DNA of 64,000 bases from an uncultured Gammaproteobacteria bacterium (GCA_947258785.1 CAMYJT010000003.1:62001-126000); one strand, 5' to 3'. Counted from the stretch's first letter, positions 1 to 8,233 are shown. Numbers and translations are program-made. The notes: generated by a model from the sequence alone, not told the origin.

Positions 1-562
1 CGTGCAGCGCCGCTTTCCCCTGGTGGGCAAGGTTAAATTCGGAGTGAGCGATTTCCTGTGGAGCGACCACCACGGACGGAATCGAAATACGGTTAAAGAC
101 GGATCGCTGATTAAAAAGCCGCCGCAAGTCGGTGCCCTGTCCGCACCGTTCCGGCCCGCCGGCCCGCCTCACACCCCGCAGCACCGTCATCACCGTGTCC
201 AGTTCCTTGAAATACATGAACCAACCGGTAATTGCATGCTGCTGCGGCGCATCCCCCGTCAAGCAGGTGGTAATGGCCGACGCGGTGGTCGAGGGAAATA
301 CCGAGGTCATCCGTGTGTGCAGATGTTCGCGCAGGCAGCTTTGATGCCCTGAACGTTTCAAATAACGATGACCCAACCCATCGATTACCAACAGGACGAT
401 CCGTCGGTGGTCGCGGACCATGTCTATATCCACGGTGCGGAGCGCAGGATAGACTGGCGACTCTCCACCGGTCGCTTGAATCAGGGTGCTCATCAGATTG
501 ACGAGGCTGCCGCCGTTATAATCCGGTAGCACCGAACAGGGATTCTCAACCAGATCCGACAT
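1..562 (-). CDS. Alkaline phosphatase/nucleotide pyrophosphatase family protein (partial)
   Basis: The reverse strand is open from 562 to the left edge, so the C-terminal part is missing. The N-terminus reads MSDLVENPCSVLPDYNGGSL, followed by the alkaline phosphatase superfamily core: VIDGLGH, with Asp61 as the likely metal ligand, then TSVFPSTTASAITT, with Thr92 or Thr93 as the likely nucleophile, and GWFMYFKEL. These match bacterial type I phosphodiesterase/nucleotide pyrophosphatase-like proteins, two-metal enzymes that cleave phosphoesters. The substrate cannot be told from this part. The ATG at 562-560 shares bases with the ATG of the divergent GTPase gene at 561. A start this close to the LPDY motif fits the family, so I kept it. 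No clear ribosome binding site is visible. Confidence 0.85.
   Translation of the reverse strand, partial: MSDLVENPCSVLPDYNGGSLVNLMSTLIQATGGESPVYPALRTVDIDMVRDHRRIVLLVIDGLGHRYLKRSGHQSCLREHLHTRMTSVFPSTTASAITTCLTGDAPQQHAITGWFMYFKELDTVMTVLRGVRRAGGPERCGQGTDLRRLFNQRSVFNRISIPSVVVAPQEIAHSEFNLAHQGKAALH
498..522 (+). promoter_or_regulatory. Possible promoter for the TGS GTPase gene
   Basis: A perfect TATAAT hexamer lies at 517-522, and a TTGACG hexamer at 498-503. The 13-nt spacer is shorter than the usual 16-18, so the -35 call is doubtful and the -10 may act alone. A transcript from here would start near 530, about 30 nt before the ATG at 561. The promoter sits inside the 5' coding end of the divergent phosphodiesterase gene. 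Confidence 0.35.
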
Positions 563-1601
563 GCCAACCAATGTAACCGCTGAATATAAGAAAGCCGAAC
601 AGGCCTTTCGTCAGGCCCGGGAGCCCCGTGACCGCTTGATGTGCCTGAAAGAGATGTTGCGCACGATCCCCAAGCACAAGGGCACGGAACACGTCCAAGC
701 GGACATTAAAACGCGGATCAAACAACTGACGGAAGAGCTGGCCGGGGCGAAGAAGGGCGGTCGTAAGGGCCCCAGTTACACCGTGCGGCCTGAGGGCGCC
801 GCACAGGTCTGTCTGATCGGCCCTCCCAATGCAGGAAAATCGAGCCTGCACGCACGTTTGACGGGCTCTCACTCCCCCAGCGGCCCCTATCCGTACACCA
901 CCCAAATGCCGGTCCCGGGGATGCTGCCGTTCGAAGATGTGCACGTGCAGCTCATCGATCTACCGCCGGTGTCGGCGGACTTCATGGAGCCGTGGCTGGC
1001 CAACACCTTACAACCTTCCGACGCCGCAATGCTGATCGTCGATATTAACGATCCTGATTGTGTCGATCATATTCAAGTCATTCGGCAGCGGCTCGCGGCA
1101 AAAAAAATCGTCCTCGAGGAACACTGGCCGGGTTTGGCCCCCGAAGACGTATGCGTTGGCATCGATGAGGGGGAGACGGATTACGTGCGGGATCCGTTTC
1201 AGATCGTCTTGCCGACCCTGCTGATCGCCAGCAAGTGCGATCTCAACCCGGAACCCGACGAAGTCAGGGTATTGGAAGAATTGCTCGGCGTCCGGTTCCC
1301 GGCCATCGCCACTTCGGCACAAACCGGTAGCGGGTTACACCGCTTGGCGTCGACGCTGTTCAAAGGTTTGGAGATCGTGCGTGTCTACACGAAGGCGCCG
1401 GGACGGGAGGCCGACCTGGACCGCCCATTCACTGTACGTCGCGGCGACACCGTTGCAGATGTCGCCCGTCTGGTGCACAAGGACATTGCCGAGAAACTCA
1501 AGTTTGCGCGTTTGTGGGGCAGCGGGCAGTTCGACGGGCAGCAGGTCGGCCCGGAACACCTCGTCGCTGATCGCGATATCGTTGAACTTCATGTCAGATG
1601 A
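561..1601 (+). CDS. TGS domain-containing GTPase (DRG/Obg-like)
   Basis: A 346-residue Obg/DRG-superfamily GTPase. The N-terminus (1-65) is a charged helical region typical of this bacterial family (KAEQAFRQA, EMLRTIPKHKGTEHVQADIK). The G1 loop is GPPNAGKSS (87-95), G3 is DLPP (133-136), and G4 is SKCD (224-227) in place of the usual NKxD. A TGS domain closes the protein (about 288-346, PFTVRRGDTVADVARLVHKD). TGS domains usually bind RNA or nucleotide ligands, so a ribosome-associated role is likely but inferred. The start at 561 matches the family N-terminus and overlaps the start codon of the divergent upstream gene. The SKCD motif could loosen guanine specificity. Confidence 0.9.
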   Translation: MPTNVTAEYKKAEQAFRQAREPRDRLMCLKEMLRTIPKHKGTEHVQADIKTRIKQLTEELAGAKKGGRKGPSYTVRPEGAAQVCLIGPPNAGKSSLHARLTGSHSPSGPYPYTTQMPVPGMLPFEDVHVQLIDLPPVSADFMEPWLANTLQPSDAAMLIVDINDPDCVDHIQVIRQRLAAKKIVLEEHWPGLAPEDVCVGIDEGETDYVRDPFQIVLPTLLIASKCDLNPEPDEVRVLEELLGVRFPAIATSAQTGSGLHRLASTLFKGLEIVRVYTKAPGREADLDRPFTVRRGDTVADVARLVHKDIAEKLKFARLWGSGQFDGQQVGPEHLVADRDIVELHVR

Positions 1602-1651
1602 CCCGGTTTCCGATGATCGGCTATGCCGATGGACGCCGCAGCTAAGGCGGC

Positions 1652-1960
1652 TCAGGCGGTGCCGACATTGACGTCCGTTGGGGAGTGATAGTATTCGCTG
1701 TCTTTCGCCAATTCCTGGGTCAACGCGAGTATCTCACTGAGTCGCTTTTCCGCCGAATTGACCGCTTCGCATTCCTCGCAAAACGGATCGCCGCACGGTT
1801 GACGTGAATACAACCAGTACTGTACGGCACCCGCCAGCAAGCCGTCGGCGATATCCCAGACATTGGCCTCCTGGTCCCGATCCGCCAATCGATTCCCCAA
1901 CTCAATGGCCTCACTGGCGGCATCGTCGTAGTTACGCGACTCATCGAAATCTTGTTTCAT
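1652..1960 (-). CDS. Hypothetical protein, 102 aa, acidic, Cys-containing
   Basis: A small acidic, probably helical cytoplasmic protein. It carries a short cysteine cluster (CGDPFCEEC, residues 61-69) that could bind a metal, and has no signal peptide or membrane segment. Codon use resembles its neighbours and the frame is clean from an ATG at 1960. It converges with the GTPase gene (51-nt gap) and diverges from the NYN gene across about 156 bp. I do not recognise the family and assign no function. Confidence 0.6.
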   Translation of the reverse strand: MKQDFDESRNYDDAASEAIELGNRLADRDQEANVWDIADGLLAGAVQYWLYSRQPCGDPFCEECEAVNSAEKRLSEILALTQELAKDSEYYHSPTDVNVGTA

Positions 1961-2116
1961 ACGCTAACAATCCCCCTTTGTCGTCAGGGTTGCAATATGT
2001 ATTGTATCAAGCTCGCCGGGCAAGCGACGAATTTCTACAAGCGGGATGTCGGACGGGACAGGCGGCCCATCGTCATTCTATACTGTTACGGTTCATTATT
2101 AATCTGTTATACGCAC

Positions 2117-2641
2117 ATGTCCGATCAGCGCCTCGACGAGGTACGAATAAGTCAATCGGTCGCCATTCTGGTGGACGGAAACAACATTGAGCGCAGCATC
2201 CACGAGGAAACCGGCGATCCGAAATCGATGGTCAACTTTGACAAACTGGTTCCGAGACTACTCGATAACCGCGGCCTCAATCGATTGGTCTATTTTCGCG
2301 AAGGTCGGCAGATCTCGTCAAAACTGCAGGAGCGCCTGCATGACCACTACCATGGCTCGGTGCGGCCTTGCCACAAAAGCGCCGATATACCACTGACCAT
2401 CAAAGCCACACAACTGGCGAGCAAGGTGGACACCATCATCATCATGTCCGGAGATTCAGACTACATCGAGTTGGTACGACACCTGAAGTCAGAAGGCGTA
2501 CGAGTCGAGATCGCCGCCGTTCCCAGCACGACATCCCAGCTGCTCATCGACGAGGCGGATTACTTCCACGGGCTTACCACAGAAGACCAGTACACGCTCA
2601 CACCGAAACGGGCCAGCAAAAAAAACGTCCGGCGCCGTTAG
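2117..2641 (+). CDS. NYN domain protein (LabA/DUF88 family)
   Basis: A 174-residue PIN-like NYN-domain protein. Signature acidic motifs are visible: AILVDGNNIE near the N-terminus, HKSADIPLTIKA in the middle and IIMSGDSDYIELV at about residues 114-126. These Asp residues normally coordinate Mg2+ in RNA-cleaving NYN enzymes. The tail is basic (KRASKKNVRRR) and suits nucleic-acid contact. I chose ATG 2117 (MSDQRLDEVRISQSVAILVDG). The frame stays open upstream to 1952, but that extension looks non-coding. LabA-type NYN proteins are linked to RNA turnover; the exact target is unknown. A second NYN protein lies at 15078-15887. Confidence 0.85.
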   Translation: MSDQRLDEVRISQSVAILVDGNNIERSIHEETGDPKSMVNFDKLVPRLLDNRGLNRLVYFREGRQISSKLQERLHDHYHGSVRPCHKSADIPLTIKATQLASKVDTIIIMSGDSDYIELVRHLKSEGVRVEIAAVPSTTSQLLIDEADYFHGLTTEDQYTLTPKRASKKNVRRR

Positions 2642-2699
2642 GCAATCCGCAACAAACGCCCTCGATCGTCTCCGCCCACCGCCGTTCGCTTGCGCCGGA

Positions 2700-3062
2700 T
2701 TATTGGACACTGCCGAATCCCCGGTCAGCGCTCCCCGCCGGTGGTTGCAGACCCGCAATCCGGCAACCCTGCGCGACGGGACCACCCGGAAACAGTTGGT
2801 ACAGGTATTTTATCCCGCCTTTGACATGGAAGCTCTCATTCAACGCATCGTGCAACTCGCGGACATTGATCCCGCTGCCGCCGCGCTTGGCAAAATAGTG
2901 CTGCAGAGCGCGCACGGCCTGCCAGTGATCATCTTCGAGTTCGAGGCCGTCCTCACCGGCCCGGCCGATTGCCGTATCGGTATTCCACTCTTCGGGAGCG
3001 TCTGGAAAATCCGGATCCGTACCGCTTGTCGGGTGCAGGATGTCGTCCATAGATTCGGCCAT
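2700..3062 (-). CDS. DsrC/TusE family protein lacking the C-terminal cysteine
   Basis: A 120-residue DsrC/TusE-family sulfur-carrier-like protein. The family core is clear: DDHWQAVRALQHYFAKRGG (44-62), then KYLYQLFPGGPVAQGC (85-100) and RIAGLQPPAG (101-110). Cys100 is the inner cysteine (CysB of DsrC). The outer C-terminal cysteine, expected 11 residues later, is Ser111, and the chain ends SADRGFGSVQ. DsrC itself uses both cysteines to carry trisulfides and TusE uses the outer one, so this paralogue may regulate or bind rather than relay persulfide. The start is ATG 3062 behind AGGAGGACA; an in-frame extension upstream is not supported. It follows mazG and yjbQ on the same strand. Confidence 0.85.
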   Translation of the reverse strand: MAESMDDILHPTSGTDPDFPDAPEEWNTDTAIGRAGEDGLELEDDHWQAVRALQHYFAKRGGSGINVRELHDALNESFHVKGGIKYLYQLFPGGPVAQGCRIAGLQPPAGSADRGFGSVQ

Positions 3063-3206
3063 TGTGTCCTCCTGTTTGAGTAGTGGTTTACGGTAGAGGG
3101 TCGGGCATCGCCGTGATTCTATACCGAACCCGCTCAGCGGCCGGCCTTCCGGTTGCAACGGTTTACGCTTCGCCATCGGACCCACCGCACACGCCCTAAC
3201 TTCCGG

Positions 3207-3614
3207 CTATGGATCGCCGAGCACGGTACACACCAACCGGCGGTCGGCGCGTGGTCCATCAAACTCGCAGAAAAAAATATTCTGCCACCTTGAGAGCCCC
3301 AGGGAGCCGTCCACCAGGGGAACGGTTTCCGACGGACCGACCAGTCCCGCCTTGAGATGCGCATCCCCGTTACCGTCCTGTGCATCGTGCAGCCAAACGC
3401 CCTGGGGGATCAACTTTTGAAGCAGCTGCACAACATCCGATTGCACGCTGTCGTCCCAGTTTTCCTGGATCATGACCGCCGCCGTTGCCCCCTGCGCGTA
3501 GACGGATACCAGCCCGTTGCTGATGCCGCTGCGCGCTGCGATGCCGCGGACTTGCTCGGTGACATCGACCAGAACCTCACGGCGTGAGGTCTTCAAGGTG
3601 ACTATCTCCCGCAT
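3207..3614 (-). CDS. YjbQ family protein (UPF0047)
   Basis: A 135-residue member of the YjbQ/UPF0047 family, described in some genomes as a secondary thiamine-phosphate synthase. Typical landmarks are the N-terminal strand REIVTLKTSRREVLVDVTEQV, GLVSVYAQGATAAVMIQENWD (about 35-55), GDAHLKAGLVGPSETVPLVDG and the terminal LGLSRWQNIFFCEFDGPR. The family is a small trimeric beta-barrel with metal-binding His and Glu residues; here the loop is GNGDAHLKA. It begins 45 nt after mazG, suggesting one transcript. The length is normal. Confidence 0.9.
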   Translation of the reverse strand: MREIVTLKTSRREVLVDVTEQVRGIAARSGISNGLVSVYAQGATAAVMIQENWDDSVQSDVVQLLQKLIPQGVWLHDAQDGNGDAHLKAGLVGPSETVPLVDGSLGLSRWQNIFFCEFDGPRADRRLVCTVLGDP

Positions 3615-3659
3615 GCTTCGAGCACCTCAGTCGCGTTAGGCCCAAGGCCCCGGCCCGGC

Positions 3660-4406
3660 CTATTCCGGTTCACGGCAACCATGCCCGGTGTCTGCGGGCG
3701 GCGCTTCCGACTCGAGAACACGGCATTGCCGTTCGAACTCAGCGTTAAATTGACGCAATATCTGTTCGGCGTCGATCCCCGCATGACTGGCCAGCGCCAC
3801 ACAGCTAAACAGCAGTTCGCCGATCCGCTTCGGTACGTCGCGGTCGTCGCGTCCGCCGAACCCGGCCTCCAACTCCCCCAGCTGCTGGCGGCATTGCTTG
3901 AGTACGCCGCGGGCATCGCCCACACCGGCACCGATCCGGGTTGCCCGCCGTTGCAGCTTACCGGCGCGCACCAAGGCGGGCAGCGCTTGCGCGATGCCGT
4001 CCATGACGCTGCCGGCTTGGCCGATCCGGTCGCGCCGCTCGCGTTGTTTGTGCCGCTCCCACTCGGCGTGCAGCGCAGTGTCGGAGGTGTACACGGCATC
4101 GCCGAATACGTGGGGGTGCCGGCGCCGCATCTTTTCGCAAATGGCGTCTAAGACGTCGGCAAACACGAACCGCTGCTGCTCCTTGGCCAGACGGGCGTAA
4201 AACACAACCTGAAACAAGAGATCGCCCAATTCATCCCGCAATTCCTCGAAATCACCACGATCGATTGCATCAGCGACTTCATAGGCCTCTTCGATGGTAT
4301 ACGGCGCGATGGTGGCGAAGGTCTGCTCGCGATCCCATGGACAGCCGTCTTCGGGGTCACGTAAGCGATCCATAATCGCCAGCAAATCGTCGATGGAATG
4401 GTTCAT
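3660..4406 (-). CDS. mazG: Nucleoside triphosphate pyrophosphohydrolase MazG
   Basis: A 248-residue MazG, which hydrolyses (d)NTPs to NMP and pyrophosphate and helps clear abnormal nucleotides. The first MazG repeat has the hallmark LRDPEDGCPWDREQTFATIAPYTIEEAYEV, then FEELRDELGDLLFQVVFYARLA, whose EExxE/ELGD acidic residues bind Mg2+. RRHPHVFGD and the second repeat (RIGELLFSCVALASHAGIDAEQ) follow. The length is near that of E. coli MazG (263 aa). I set the start at ATG 4406 (MNHSIDDLLAIMDRLRDP) on family alignment; the open frame upstream lacks family similarity. yjbQ follows at 45 nt. Confidence 0.93.
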   Translation of the reverse strand: MNHSIDDLLAIMDRLRDPEDGCPWDREQTFATIAPYTIEEAYEVADAIDRGDFEELRDELGDLLFQVVFYARLAKEQQRFVFADVLDAICEKMRRRHPHVFGDAVYTSDTALHAEWERHKQRERRDRIGQAGSVMDGIAQALPALVRAGKLQRRATRIGAGVGDARGVLKQCRQQLGELEAGFGGRDDRDVPKRIGELLFSCVALASHAGIDAEQILRQFNAEFERQCRVLESEAPPADTGHGCREPE

Positions 4407-4717
4407 ACCACGGAAATGTCCGGACTGCCTCCAAGCTACGTGCGTGCCCGATTTCGACACCTGTACATACTGTCCCCTCCCCAGAAGCCTGTCAGATCCG
4501 CCGGTACGGTGCGTGCGGGTGCACAAGAATGATGGAATATCAAACCCAATTCAAGCGCCCTGGGATACCGGGCCCTACCGCTTGGGCTGCCGCTGTCGCG
4601 GCACCGGCGGCGTTGCCCACCAGCGGTTGCTGAATACAAGCCGCTGTACGCGGTCGGATTTGTCCGACCCGACGACATCAGCGTACAATGGTGTCAACAC
4701 CAAGCGTGGACGTCCGC
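4407..4717. other. Intergenic region between mazG and the DUF4124 gene
   Basis: About 310 bp between divergent genes. Open frames here have no recognisable protein features and are not called. A candidate sigma-70 promoter for the DUF4124 gene is annotated at 4660-4689. Nothing else stands out. Confidence 0.5.
4660..4689 (+). promoter_or_regulatory. Candidate sigma-70 promoter for the DUF4124 gene
   Basis: TTGTCC (4660-4665) and TACAAT (4684-4689) are separated by 18 nt. The predicted transcript start, near 4696, lies after an in-frame start at 4688, which favours ATG 4718 or 4733 as the true start of the downstream gene. Confidence 0.4.
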
Positions 4718-5218
4718 ATGGGTTTGGCCGCTATGACTCGCCGTTGCTGCACCTTGGTGGCATTATTGTGTCTACCGGGTTCCGGTCTGTACGCCGACGC
4801 CTTCAAGTGGACCGACGGCGCCGGCCAAACGCACTACAGTGATCACCCCCCCACCGCCAGCGCCACCGTTGAAAGCATCGACACCCTGGAATGCGACAAC
4901 CGGGCTTGCCGGGAGGCGCAGGAACGGCGGTGGCGCGAGGCCGTAGAACTGAACCGCGAGTTTCAGGATTGGCTGGACCGCCTTGCCGCTGAACGGGAAC
5001 GTCCCGAAGCGGACAAGCCAACCACGATCGTCTATGTCCCCGTGTATTATCCTCCGCAGTTACCCTTGGCGGTGGTTCCGCAGGCCTCGCGGTGGCCGCA
5101 CCGGATCGCGGCGCCCGGACGCGGCACCGCTGTCCGTCCGCCCCCGTCCCTTGGTGTCTCGCACCGGCGCAGCGTTAAACCGGGAATGGGATTAATCGTA
5201 TTCAAACGAACCAAGTGA
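4718..5218 (+). CDS. DUF4124 domain-containing exported protein
   Basis: A small exported protein of about 166 residues. A signal peptide (MTRRCCTLVALLCLPGSGLYADA) leads straight into the DUF4124 motif AFKWTDGAGQTHYSDHPP. A charged helical stretch (ACREAQERRWREAVELNREFQDWLDRLAAERERPE) follows, then a Pro-rich basic tail. DUF4124 proteins are common periplasmic or lipoprotein-like proteins in gammaproteobacteria, and their function is unknown. The start is 4718 or 4733; both follow the predicted promoter and neither has a strong ribosome binding site. Confidence 0.8.
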   Translation: MGLAAMTRRCCTLVALLCLPGSGLYADAFKWTDGAGQTHYSDHPPTASATVESIDTLECDNRACREAQERRWREAVELNREFQDWLDRLAAERERPEADKPTTIVYVPVYYPPQLPLAVVPQASRWPHRIAAPGRGTAVRPPPSLGVSHRRSVKPGMGLIVFKRTK

Positions 5219-5338
5219 GACGGAATTCCGGCGGGCGGTGTGGGAAGCAGTGCCGGTGCACGGCGGTGTGACCCGCACCGATCGAATGGGGGCCGGTGTT
5301 CCGCGGATCGCTGCCCAGAAGCATTCAAAGGAGGCGCA

Positions 5339-6343
5339 GTGGAATACCTCCGGCTAGGTGATACCGGCCTCAAGGTCTCGCGGCTCTGCCTGGGATGCAT
5401 GAGCTATGGGTCCTCGTCGTGGCGCGAGTGGATCCTCGACGAGCCGGCGGCCCGGCCGTTCTTCGAGCGTGCGATCGAGTCGGGTATCAATTTCTTCGAC
5501 ACGGCCGACGTGTACTCACACGGCCGCAGCGAGGAAGTGCTCGGGCGGGCCTTGAGGGATCTGGGCGTGGACCGGGAAAGGGTCGTCATCGCAACCAAGG
5601 TGCAGATGCCGACGGGCGACGATCCGAATCAGCGCGGCCTGTCGAAAAAACACATACGTCACGCGATCGACGCCAGCCTCAGGCGGTTGGGCGTCGAATA
5701 CGTCGATCTCTATCAAATCCACCGGTTTGACCCATCGACGCCGCTGGAAGAGACCTTGGCGGCCCTGAACGATGTCGTACGGGCCGGCAAGGCGCTGTAC
5801 GTCGGTGCCTCGAGTATGTTCGCGTGGCAATTCGCCCGATTCCTGTCACTCGCCGAACTGAAGGGATATACCCGGTTCGCCGCGATGCAGAATCACTACA
5901 ATCTGGTGTATCGGGAAGAAGAACGGGAAATGATTCCGTTGTGCCGCGCCGAAGGGATCGCCGTCCTGCCGTGGAGCCCCCTGGCGCGCGGCTTCCTGGC
6001 CGGGAACCGGACTCGCGATCTCGACGGCGACACCATCCGTTCCAGGACCGACGATCGCGCCCACCAGTTGTACTACCAAGACAGCGATTTCACGGTCGTC
6101 GAGCGGCTGGGCACCATTGCCCAGCAGCGTGGCGCAAGCAATGCCCAGATCGCCCTGGCCTGGCTGTTAAAACAACCGGGCGTGACCGCCCCGATCATCG
6201 GGGCGACTCAACTTCACCATCTGGAGCAATTGATCAGTGCCCTGGACATAACGCTCGATGACGAGGAGCTGTCGGCATTGTCGGGACCGTACCGTCCACA
6301 CCCGGTGCTCGGCCATACTGACAACGCACCCACGTCGACCTGA
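5339..6343 (+). CDS. Aldo/keto reductase
   Basis: A 334-residue aldo/keto reductase, an NAD(P)H-dependent carbonyl reductase with a TIM-barrel fold. The start is GTG 5339 behind AAAGGAGG at 5328-5334 (VEYLRLGDTGLKVSRLCLG). Catalytic tetrad residues lie in FFDTADVYS (Asp, Tyr), VIATKV (Lys) and LYQIHRFD (His). Cofactor-binding signatures are WSPLARGFLAG and APIIGATQLHHLEQ. It resembles the YajO/Tas-like group that acts on small aldehydes or ketones; the substrate cannot be predicted. It seems monocistronic and converges with the His-rich protein gene. Confidence 0.93.
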   Translation: MEYLRLGDTGLKVSRLCLGCMSYGSSSWREWILDEPAARPFFERAIESGINFFDTADVYSHGRSEEVLGRALRDLGVDRERVVIATKVQMPTGDDPNQRGLSKKHIRHAIDASLRRLGVEYVDLYQIHRFDPSTPLEETLAALNDVVRAGKALYVGASSMFAWQFARFLSLAELKGYTRFAAMQNHYNLVYREEEREMIPLCRAEGIAVLPWSPLARGFLAGNRTRDLDGDTIRSRTDDRAHQLYYQDSDFTVVERLGTIAQQRGASNAQIALAWLLKQPGVTAPIIGATQLHHLEQLISALDITLDDEELSALSGPYRPHPVLGHTDNAPTST

Positions 6344-6426
6344 GCGGAACCGACCGCGCGGGCGGCACCGGTCTGCCGCCGCCGTACGGGGCGGTGCGTA
6401 GAATAGGTACGTGAGATTCCCTGTCG

Positions 6427-7074
6427 TCAGCGGCTGCCGTGGTGGCGCATCCGGCCATGCTTCACAGAACGTAACATATCCAGATCATAGACGGTTCGCT
6501 GTTCCACGGTGAGCAGCGTGCGCACCTCGGCGATGTACAAATAACGTTTACGCAGGATATTTCTCTTCAAATCCAGGAGTTCATCGATTTTTTTGCCGAT
6601 CACCGCCGAATCGGGTGTGTCATCAGTCGCGAGGACTGCCAGCTCGACCTTCCTGGCCCGCATGTCCGCCTTGATCGGCGCGACGGACTTAATGTGCGTT
6701 ACCCGCAGTTGCTCGAGCTGTGTGAGCTGTTCCGACGACAGCATCTGCCGCCAATGTCCGCCGCGGCGGGCATTCTCCGCGCTTGGGCCGTGATGCCCCT
6801 CAGCGCCATGGTGGCGCCTGCGTTGTCTATCCGCATCCGAGTCCCCTCGACCATGGTGACGGGCGTGATGTTCCGCGTGGTCTCGGCCCTCCTGACCATG
6901 ATGCTGCGTGTGCTGTTCTTGATGGTCCGGGCCGGAGCCGTGGTGCGCCCTGCCCTGCATCATGGTCGCCTGCGTCGCCTCCCCACGATCCGGGTCGGCA
7001 GCGGCCAAACCGCCGAACATCGAGGTCCCCACCAGTAACACCGTCACAAGGACGCTTGTCGTAAAAGCTGTCAT
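6427..7074 (-). CDS. His-rich Spy/CpxP-like periplasmic protein
   Basis: A 215-residue exported protein. An N-terminal signal peptide (MTAFTTSVLVTVLLVGTSMFGGLAAAD) is followed by a long His-rich region (about 35-100, with HH, HHG and QHH clusters) that probably binds metals. A helical region like Spy/CpxP/ZraP comes next (SSEQLTQLEQLRVTHIKSVAPIKADMRARKVELAVLAT, then LLTVEQRTVYDLDML with an LTxxQ-like motif). Such proteins act as periplasmic chaperones or metal-responsive sensors. I chose ATG 7074, eight bases behind GGAGG; a TTG one codon upstream is possible. The His-rich insert is unusually long for Spy. Confidence 0.8.
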   Translation of the reverse strand: MTAFTTSVLVTVLLVGTSMFGGLAAADPDRGEATQATMMQGRAHHGSGPDHQEQHTQHHGQEGRDHAEHHARHHGRGDSDADRQRRRHHGAEGHHGPSAENARRGGHWRQMLSSEQLTQLEQLRVTHIKSVAPIKADMRARKVELAVLATDDTPDSAVIGKKIDELLDLKRNILRKRYLYIAEVRTLLTVEQRTVYDLDMLRSVKHGRMRHHGSR

Positions 7075-7328
7075 CAATTACACCTCCGAATCCAGTTAGT
7101 CATGCCAACCTCGCCAACCGCCACTGCAAGCAGCCCAGCAAGCGCGGTCCATCAATCGGTCGGCTGGACGGGCCGGTGTATGTTAACGGAAATCAACCCA
7201 TGCCGTCAGCGTTAACGCTGCGGGCGAACCGTTACCAAGAATCGAAAGATCTGTGGCCCCGCACCTGTTCTGGCTGATGGAGGCAATCGACAAGGAAATT
7301 CAACCGCAACGGCAGGATGTCAAACCGG

Positions 7329-7811
7329 TCAATCCGAATCGCCGATGGTTTTTTTCTTCGTCTGCCGCTTGGTTGTGCGTTTCTTCCGGGATCGTTTTTT
7401 AATCACCTCGGGCTCACCCTCGGCAGAGACGCCGACCATGCTCATTGCCTTGTGCCGCAGGTCTTGCATCGACTTCAAAGCGTTCACCGGGCCGGTCGCC
7501 GGCATCCCCAATTTTGAGAACACAAATGCAGTCTGTTCTTCAAGAATGCCGTCAACCACATCCATTGCGCTGTTTGCCTTCACAGCGAATTGATTCACGC
7601 CCTTGCCGAGCCGCTCCAGACTCTCGGTGAACTGTCCATACTGCTGCTCCACGGATGGCCCGTGTTGTAACAGGGATTGAAAATATTTAGCGCTCTCCTC
7701 TCCGACCCCAATCAATACGTTGAGACCGGCCAACCAAACTTCCCGACCGGACCGACGCAGCTTGAGCAGGCGATCGTTTTCCTGCTCCGACGATGTATTT
7801 TGCATCATCAT
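7329..7811 (-). CDS. Phasin family protein (PHA granule-associated)
   Basis: A protein of about 160 residues with a phasin-like helical domain (GREVWLAGLNVLIGVGEESAKYFQSLLQHG, then SLERLGKGVNQFAVKANSAMDVVDGILEEQTAFVFSKLGMP). It ends in a strongly basic tail (IKKRSRKKRTTKRQTKKKT) like the DNA-binding tails of PhaF/PhaI-type phasins. It probably coats polyhydroxyalkanoate granules and may link them to the nucleoid. Several ATG codons in a row plus a GTG make the exact start ambiguous (7805-7814). A PHB-depolymerase-type esterase at 41268 supports PHA metabolism in this organism. Confidence 0.8.
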   Translation of the reverse strand: MMMQNTSSEQENDRLLKLRRSGREVWLAGLNVLIGVGEESAKYFQSLLQHGPSVEQQYGQFTESLERLGKGVNQFAVKANSAMDVVDGILEEQTAFVFSKLGMPATGPVNALKSMQDLRHKAMSMVGVSAEGEPEVIKKRSRKKRTTKRQTKKKTIGDSD

Positions 7812-7963
7812 CACAATTTGCGCGTTCGCTCACTCAGCAAGGAATACGGAGCCACTATATCTCAACAACGCCAGACAACGAAGCGCATCCGGGAGCTCGA
7901 TGTCGATGCTTACTGATCGACCCTGCGGCTGGTATACAACCAGCTCAGTTCAATGGACATTAC

Positions 7964-8233
7964 TCAGCGGCGACGTCTTCTCCGCCCACCGCTGCGCGGC
8001 TCCTCGTATCGGACCTTGAGTGGTTTTTCGCCGAATGACCGTCCGTCGAGACCGGCGATCGCCGCCCTTGCCTCATGTCCTTCCATTTCAATGAATCCAA
8101 ACCCCCGACACTTCCCGGAGAAGACGTCACGCACCAGATGTATCGAACGCACCGTGCCAAACTCGGAAAATAGATCACGGACGCTGTCTTCGGATGCGTC
8201 GGAAGGCAAATTACCCACAAACATTTTCTTCAA
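7964..8233 (-). CDS. RRM-type RNA-binding protein
   Basis: An 89-residue single-RRM protein of the bacterial/cyanobacterial Rbp type. RNP2 is MFVGNL (about 4-9), RNP1 is KCRGFGFIEM (about 41-50), and the chain ends in an Arg-rich tail (RSGGRRRRRR). These aromatic motifs bind single-stranded RNA. The start is TTG 8233 (reading MKKMFVGNLP, as in relatives) with AGGG six bases upstream; ATG 8224 is the alternative. It lies downstream of the cold-shock gene on the same strand, separated by a terminator. Bacterial RRM proteins are often cold-induced. Confidence 0.9.
   Translation of the reverse strand: MKKMFVGNLPSDASEDSVRDLFSEFGTVRSIHLVRDVFSGKCRGFGFIEMEGHEARAAIAGLDGRSFGEKPLKVRYEEPRSGGRRRRRR

Noticed and set aside
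6360-6382. GC-rich hairpin (GGCGGCA/TGCCGCC) between convergent genes
   Set aside because: It lacks a T-run on either strand, so it is not a convincing intrinsic terminator.
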